From Fusarium oxysporum f. sp. lycopersici 4287 (Eukaryota; Ascomycota; Sordariomycetes; Hypocreales; Nectriaceae), in assembly GCF_000149955.1 (NCBI RefSeq), contig NC_030988.1, positions 5,570,992-5,634,991 on the forward strand: 64,000 nucleotides of DNA. Reading direction: 5' to 3'. Positions 63,201-64,000 of the stretch are shown here, in pieces. The notes beneath the pieces were generated by a model. It ran no database searches and was not told the origin of the DNA. It saw only the letters and a list, made by a program, of their open reading frames with translations. Each line of letters begins with the position of its first letter. The first letter of the stretch is position 1. The position numbers and the translations under genes are program-made.

Positions 63201-64000
63201 GTTCTGCGGCACAAAGCTCGCTTTGTTGTGAGAGGATTCGAGCAAAGGGAAGGAATTGACTTCAACGAAACCTTCGCCTCTGTTGTCAAACCGATGAGCT
63301 ACAAGATGATATTCGCCATTGCGGCAGCGCTTGATTTGGAACTGGAACAAATGGATGTCAAGACAGCATTCCTCTATGGCCTCGTAAACGAGGAGATATA
63401 CGTCCAGCAACCGGAAGGATTCGACGATGGAAGTGGGAGAGTCTGCAAGCTCTTGAGAGCCTTGTATGGACTGAAGCAAGCACCAAGGGTGTGGTACGAG
63501 ACTCTCTCGACATTCCTCGCGACCCTAGGGTTCAAGCCTTTGCTTTCGGATATGGGAGTCTTTGTGAAAGGTCACACGTTCATTGCGGTCTATGTGGACG
63601 ATCTACTTATTGCCGGGCCCTCCAAGGACGAGATCGTGGCGGTCAAACAAGCTCTGTGCAACAAGTTCAAGATGACGGACCTGGGTCCATGCAAATATTA
63701 CCTAGGCATGTCGCTAAGAAGAGACAGAGCAACCCGATCGATTTTCTTGTCGCAGACAACCTACCTAGAGAAAGTACTTAGAGACTTTGGACTGGACCAG
63801 TGCGCCCCCAATGCCACACCAGTTTCGACAAGCAAGTTCGGAGAACCAGACTCAGGCTACAAGGCAACCGACGAACTCAAAGAATGGTATGCCAAGGCGA
63901 TTGGATCCCTGATGTATCTCATGCTTGGGACGAGACCCGACATTGCCTTTGCTGTCTCCTTATGCAGTCGACACCTAGGGAACCCAACCAATGTTGTTTA
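60300..64000 (+). CDS. Copia gag-pol polyprotein, open to the window edge
   Basis: The ATG at 60300 opens 1233 codons without a stop, running off the right end. Gag (UBN2-like: SQWLTWKREMLDLLDMCGYG) ends in a CCHC knuckle, CGYCGRKGHDKSTC. The protease has VLDSGASLHIFC. The integrase has the zinc-binding LHLWHERLAHLGERN...CGACVQGK and the catalytic D, D and E in IHADIAGPF, HLDRGGEN and EQHEQNGFAEVLNR. The RT has KWVFKLKRGENGQ, LEQMDVKTAFLYG, LYGLKQAPRVWYE and the YVDD box in VYVDDLLIAG, then SLMYLMLGTRPDIAF. RNase H lies outside the window. No RIP-type change is seen, so the copy is young and may be active. Confidence 0.93.
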   Translation, partial: MSLPKEPLNLVGSPGTIPKLEQTSQWLTWKREMLDLLDMCGYGDLLTRNSQPPTEGNDLATQIEAWRSRQDRACGAIRSRLGYNARVFTTGISTAQGMINHLETRYRPVGSAIFQELDRRYQELTLESCDSVMEYANKLRQVRAELLEMDETCQIGEPHFVNKFLCGLGPDYEVFLTAFNQNHNILPIRDPNNRDVVLKEAVTFETAIFAVSQEEDRQRSATAKIAHRAMMAQDVSCCGYCGRKGHDKSTCWKLHPELRRERSKAGYDRRQRKMQSREKEREKTTDELESATQATPAYLQPDQARLALWQNDFQGHLGLIGSSIGPSSLHASLRTQALERIHVLDSGASLHIFCRQENFTSLHKYHGLPINGIADVKVMPGGCGTYCLRVQGPKGSQNVTLDSALYVPEGHSNLLSVSALEKKGAEVVFRNGKAVVTNKGKVVLTATRISGVYVVDEAEEDHFQTALASFSVGDPRLHLWHERLAHLGERNIKRLMNMSTGIRPDNSTSNPCGACVQGKLRECPHIRPIKKGTYPLECIHADIAGPFPEVGVDGSRYWACFIDDFTQMSWVYPVKERSDFEECFQHLLEQFERPERRCHFLHLDRGGENRSHVLTRFCRDRGIKLSYTATEQHEQNGFAEVLNRIILEKLTPTLIKSGLALKWWPYFLKAVNRIRNLCPTASISTTPYQAWYGDVPDLSHLRVLGSRGWALLPSSKRKKMQSKSIPCQLLGYQGSTNYILLDERGRVFVSNNVVFSENIKNIEPTLDNLTHQTSDRRPSQRRRVVREGDSDVENAIVLEPSPLPIASREANRSGETGRGDATPDELLVGDTGWDPDQESTRSSIHVATDEREVSSEETEEHAESRLPERSTRGQLPSRYILASTNFAFLATVAEQLYLVARDIDQSEPRTFREATQGVHGKLWWGGLKDEHKSLVENGVWTLATLPPGRKVLRGKWVFKLKRGENGQVLRHKARFVVRGFEQREGIDFNETFASVVKPMSYKMIFAIAAALDLELEQMDVKTAFLYGLVNEEIYVQQPEGFDDGSGRVCKLLRALYGLKQAPRVWYETLSTFLATLGFKPLLSDMGVFVKGHTFIAVYVDDLLIAGPSKDEIVAVKQALCNKFKMTDLGPCKYYLGMSLRRDRATRSIFLSQTTYLEKVLRDFGLDQCAPNATPVSTSKFGEPDSGYKATDELKEWYAKAIGSLMYLMLGTRPDIAFAVSLCSRHLGNPTNVV

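Larger units (their letters stand above)
59528..64000 (+). mobile_element. Ty1/Copia retrotransposon, 3' end outside window
   Basis: LTR, leader and an open gag-pol frame in the order protease, integrase, reverse transcriptase (Copia order). Its insertion truncates the LINE to the left, so the other part of that LINE should lie beyond the 3' LTR, outside the window. Confidence 0.9.

Overview
The window is genomic DNA of a filamentous ascomycete, most likely a Fusarium-like Sordariomycete. The evidence is short introns of about 50 bases with GT...AG ends and CTAAC-type branch sites, HET-domain genes, a fungal NLR-type gene, Fot1/pogo, Hop-type MULE, hAT, LINE and Copia elements, and nonsense changes of the C-to-T and G-to-A kind seen after repeat-induced point mutation (RIP). 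Genes are sparse and elements are nested in one another, which fits an accessory or subtelomere-like compartment. Species assignment is inference. No rRNA, tRNA or CRISPR array was seen.

Layout. 1-8.2 kb: the C-terminus of a HET protein entering from the left, a broken TPR fragment of CHAT-protein type, an orphan cysteine-rich protein, a dead pogo transposase, and an intact six-exon NLR-like gene (alpha/beta hydrolase, NB-ARC, TPR). 9.3-14.3 kb: a long-ORF Hop-type MULE flanked by clusters of short GC-rich palindromes, then an OrsD/DUF3505-like ORF split by a 989-bp AT-rich TIR element. 14.3-25.6 kb: AT-rich intergenic DNA, an F-box-like/ankyrin gene with nearly identical repeats, an APH-like kinase, an internally deleted hAT relic and a RIP-damaged HET pseudogene. 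26-34.4 kb: three small secreted cysteine proteins interspersed with an intact HET gene and a BTB gene whose C-terminus is cut by a 4-bp duplication; there is a 221-base assembly gap at 27623-27843. 34.8-38.2 kb: a 5'-truncated LINE. 38.4-44.4 kb: unassigned ORFs, a decayed pogo-like transposase and a second ankyrin gene. 47.4-54.5 kb: a 1230-residue secreted Thr/Pro-rich protein, a relic of a tandem paralogue, a GLEYA-like pseudogene and a PD-(D/E)XK nuclease-like gene. 54.6-64 kb: a transposon nest. A LINE on the minus strand is interrupted by a complete 3.0-kb hAT element with an intact two-intron transposase and 8-bp target duplication, and cut on its other side by a Copia retrotransposon whose gag-pol frame is open for 1233 codons to the window edge.

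Functionally the host genes fall into two groups. One is self/non-self recognition and signalling: HET, NLR, CHAT-type TPR, ankyrin, BTB and APH-like kinase. The other is secretion: four intact secreted proteins plus one adhesin-like pseudogene. The NLR, the second HET gene, both ankyrin genes and the secreted genes are open, while the HET paralogue at 23.6 kb and several transposases carry RIP-like stops. The picture is a recognition and secretome island kept in flux by transposons.
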